The notes under the pieces were generated by a model. The model was not told where the DNA came from, did no database searches, and saw nothing but the letters and a program-made list of their open reading frames with translations. Below are positions 5,422 through 6,088 of a stretch of 6,088 nucleotides of DNA, piece after piece (the stretch's first letter is position 1; the number at the start of each line of letters is the position of its first letter). This DNA is from an uncultured Rhodospirillaceae bacterium. Lineage in GTDB: Bacteria; Pseudomonadota; Alphaproteobacteria; Rhodospirillales; Casp-alpha2. Where the stretch lies: assembly GCA_913048145.1 (NCBI GenBank), contig CAJWVP010000187.1:1-6088 (forward strand). Direction: 5' to 3'. The translations under genes were made by a program, and so were the position numbers.

Positions 5422-6088
5422 CCAGTGCTACAGAGACAGCAAATATCATCGTACTACGTTTCATTTTACATGGCTATCAATTTCGGGGCCTTGTGCGGTG
5501 GACTTCTGATCTCAACGTTGGCGCAGAGCAATATCACTGTCGCTTACTTTACGCCGGTGTTCATGCTTTGTCTAGGGCTGATGATATTTGGAGCTGGGAC
5601 GCCAAGATATGTTGTCACAAAAGCGAGCATGAGTAATGGTGCACTGAAGGATCAAAGAACGTCGTCGACGCACACATTTCGATCTATGCTCCCAATCGCT
5701 GGTATTTCGGCACTCATCGTTCCATTCAATGTAGCATATTCCCAAATGGCAACAACTTTCAAGGTTCAGGGAATTGTAATGAAAAGTGCACTGGGTGGCT
5801 ACATTGATGCTGCCACGATGAATAATTTTGATGCTATTTCTGTTTTGGTTTGTGGACATCTGGTTGGCAGTAAGTTGTATCCCGCGTTAGCCAAGAGAGA
5901 TGTTCGAATACCAACGTCATATAAATTTGCGTTGGGTTCTTTGTGCGGGGTTCTAGCCATGAGCTGTGCTCTTCTGACGGAGTATGTAATCCGCACGACA
6001 TACGCTGAAACGGGGGAAGAAATCAGCGTCTTGTGGCAAACCATGTCCTATGCGCTGATTGGATGTGGAGAAGTATTTTGTATATCAG
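5374..6088 (+). CDS. POT/PTR2 proton-coupled oligopeptide transporter fragment, eukaryote-like (both ends missing)
   Basis: An uninterrupted plus frame (codons starting at 5374, 5377 and so on) runs to the window edge, about 238 codons. It begins with the PTR2 family signature: GAIKSVVNIFGAKQF, where members have GGIKPxxxxFGADQF, then HPVLQRQQISSYYVSFY and MAINFGAL, matching the FYxxINxGxL helix. Hydrophobic segments follow (near 5476-5520, 5536-5580, 5680-5730, 5830-5860, 5926-5980), with PFNVAYSQMATTF, the NNFDAISVLVCG stretch, PTSYKFALGS and, at the edge, ALIGCGEVFCIS, the POT GxGE(I/V)F helix. These proteins import di/tripeptides with protons. The QMxTTFxxQG block and the NNFDA..VLxxG..YPxLA pattern recall protist or algal members rather than bacterial ones, whose signature usually reads GIKPCVSAxxGDQF (from memory). 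The ATG at 5470 is internal (SFYMAIN), not a start. No intron is evident. Low GC and relaxed codon use separate it from everything to its left. Confidence 0.82.

Noticed and set aside
5470..5472. ATG as a possible start of the POT protein
   Set aside because: The POT signature GxGxIK...FGAxQF lies upstream in the same frame, so this Met is internal.
5349..6044. Several 80-95 codon frames on both strands in the low-GC part
   Set aside because: All overlap the POT frame, which alone shows family motifs from end to end; the others are shadows.
1..6088. tRNA, rRNA, CRISPR array, transposase or insertion-sequence ends
   Set aside because: Looked for on both strands; no cloverleaf, spaced direct repeats, transposase motif or terminal inverted repeats seen, including around the 5374-5379 junction.

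Overview
The first ~5.37 kb is high-GC bacterial DNA. Its gene content and protein style (histidine-degradation deiminase HutF, PLP-dependent sulfhydrylase MetY, amino-acid-synthesis family protein, CoA-binding protein) fit an alphaproteobacterium; that placement is inferred from protein resemblance, not from a marker gene. The last ~0.7 kb is different: GC is visibly lower (26 of 60 bases at 5701-5760, against 40 of 60 at 481-540). It carries an open frame, running off the right edge, for a proton-coupled oligopeptide transporter (POT/PTR2) whose sequence looks like that of a eukaryotic microbe (protist or alga).

Layout. Plus strand, left: the C-terminal part of hutF (2-748), a 12-TM MFS transporter (799-2028) and a small VOC/glyoxalase-fold protein (2052-2441), closely spaced. 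Middle (2442-2865): no intact gene, but two wrecked ones. One is a plus-strand internal piece of an L-threonine aldolase starting just after the VOC stop; the other is a minus-strand VOC protein with a good ribosome binding site and in-frame stops. Minus strand, right: a tightly packed unit read right to left of CoA-binding protein (4954-5421, 5' end lost), a GNAT acetyltransferase remnant (4757-4941), metY (3456-4760) and an amino-acid-synthesis family protein (2866-3411), followed by the VOC remnant. No RNA genes, CRISPR arrays, insertion sequences or convincing terminators were seen.

How the parts work together. HutF converts formimidoylglutamate in histidine breakdown, and the adjoining MFS carrier may move a related small molecule (inference). 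MetY makes homocysteine from O-acetylhomoserine and sulfide; the co-oriented PF06684 protein has no known reaction. The three broken genes sit between intact ones, so gene decay has been active here, as in host-associated or streamlining bacteria.

The most notable point is the join near 5374-5379. A bacterial CoA-binding gene loses its N-terminal Rossmann strand exactly where the POT transporter reading frame begins, at the palindrome GGCGCC, which fits both sides. This is a bacterium-eukaryote junction: a lateral transfer in either direction, a bacterial segment inside a eukaryotic genome, or a chimeric clone/amplification/assembly. The sequence alone cannot decide between these.
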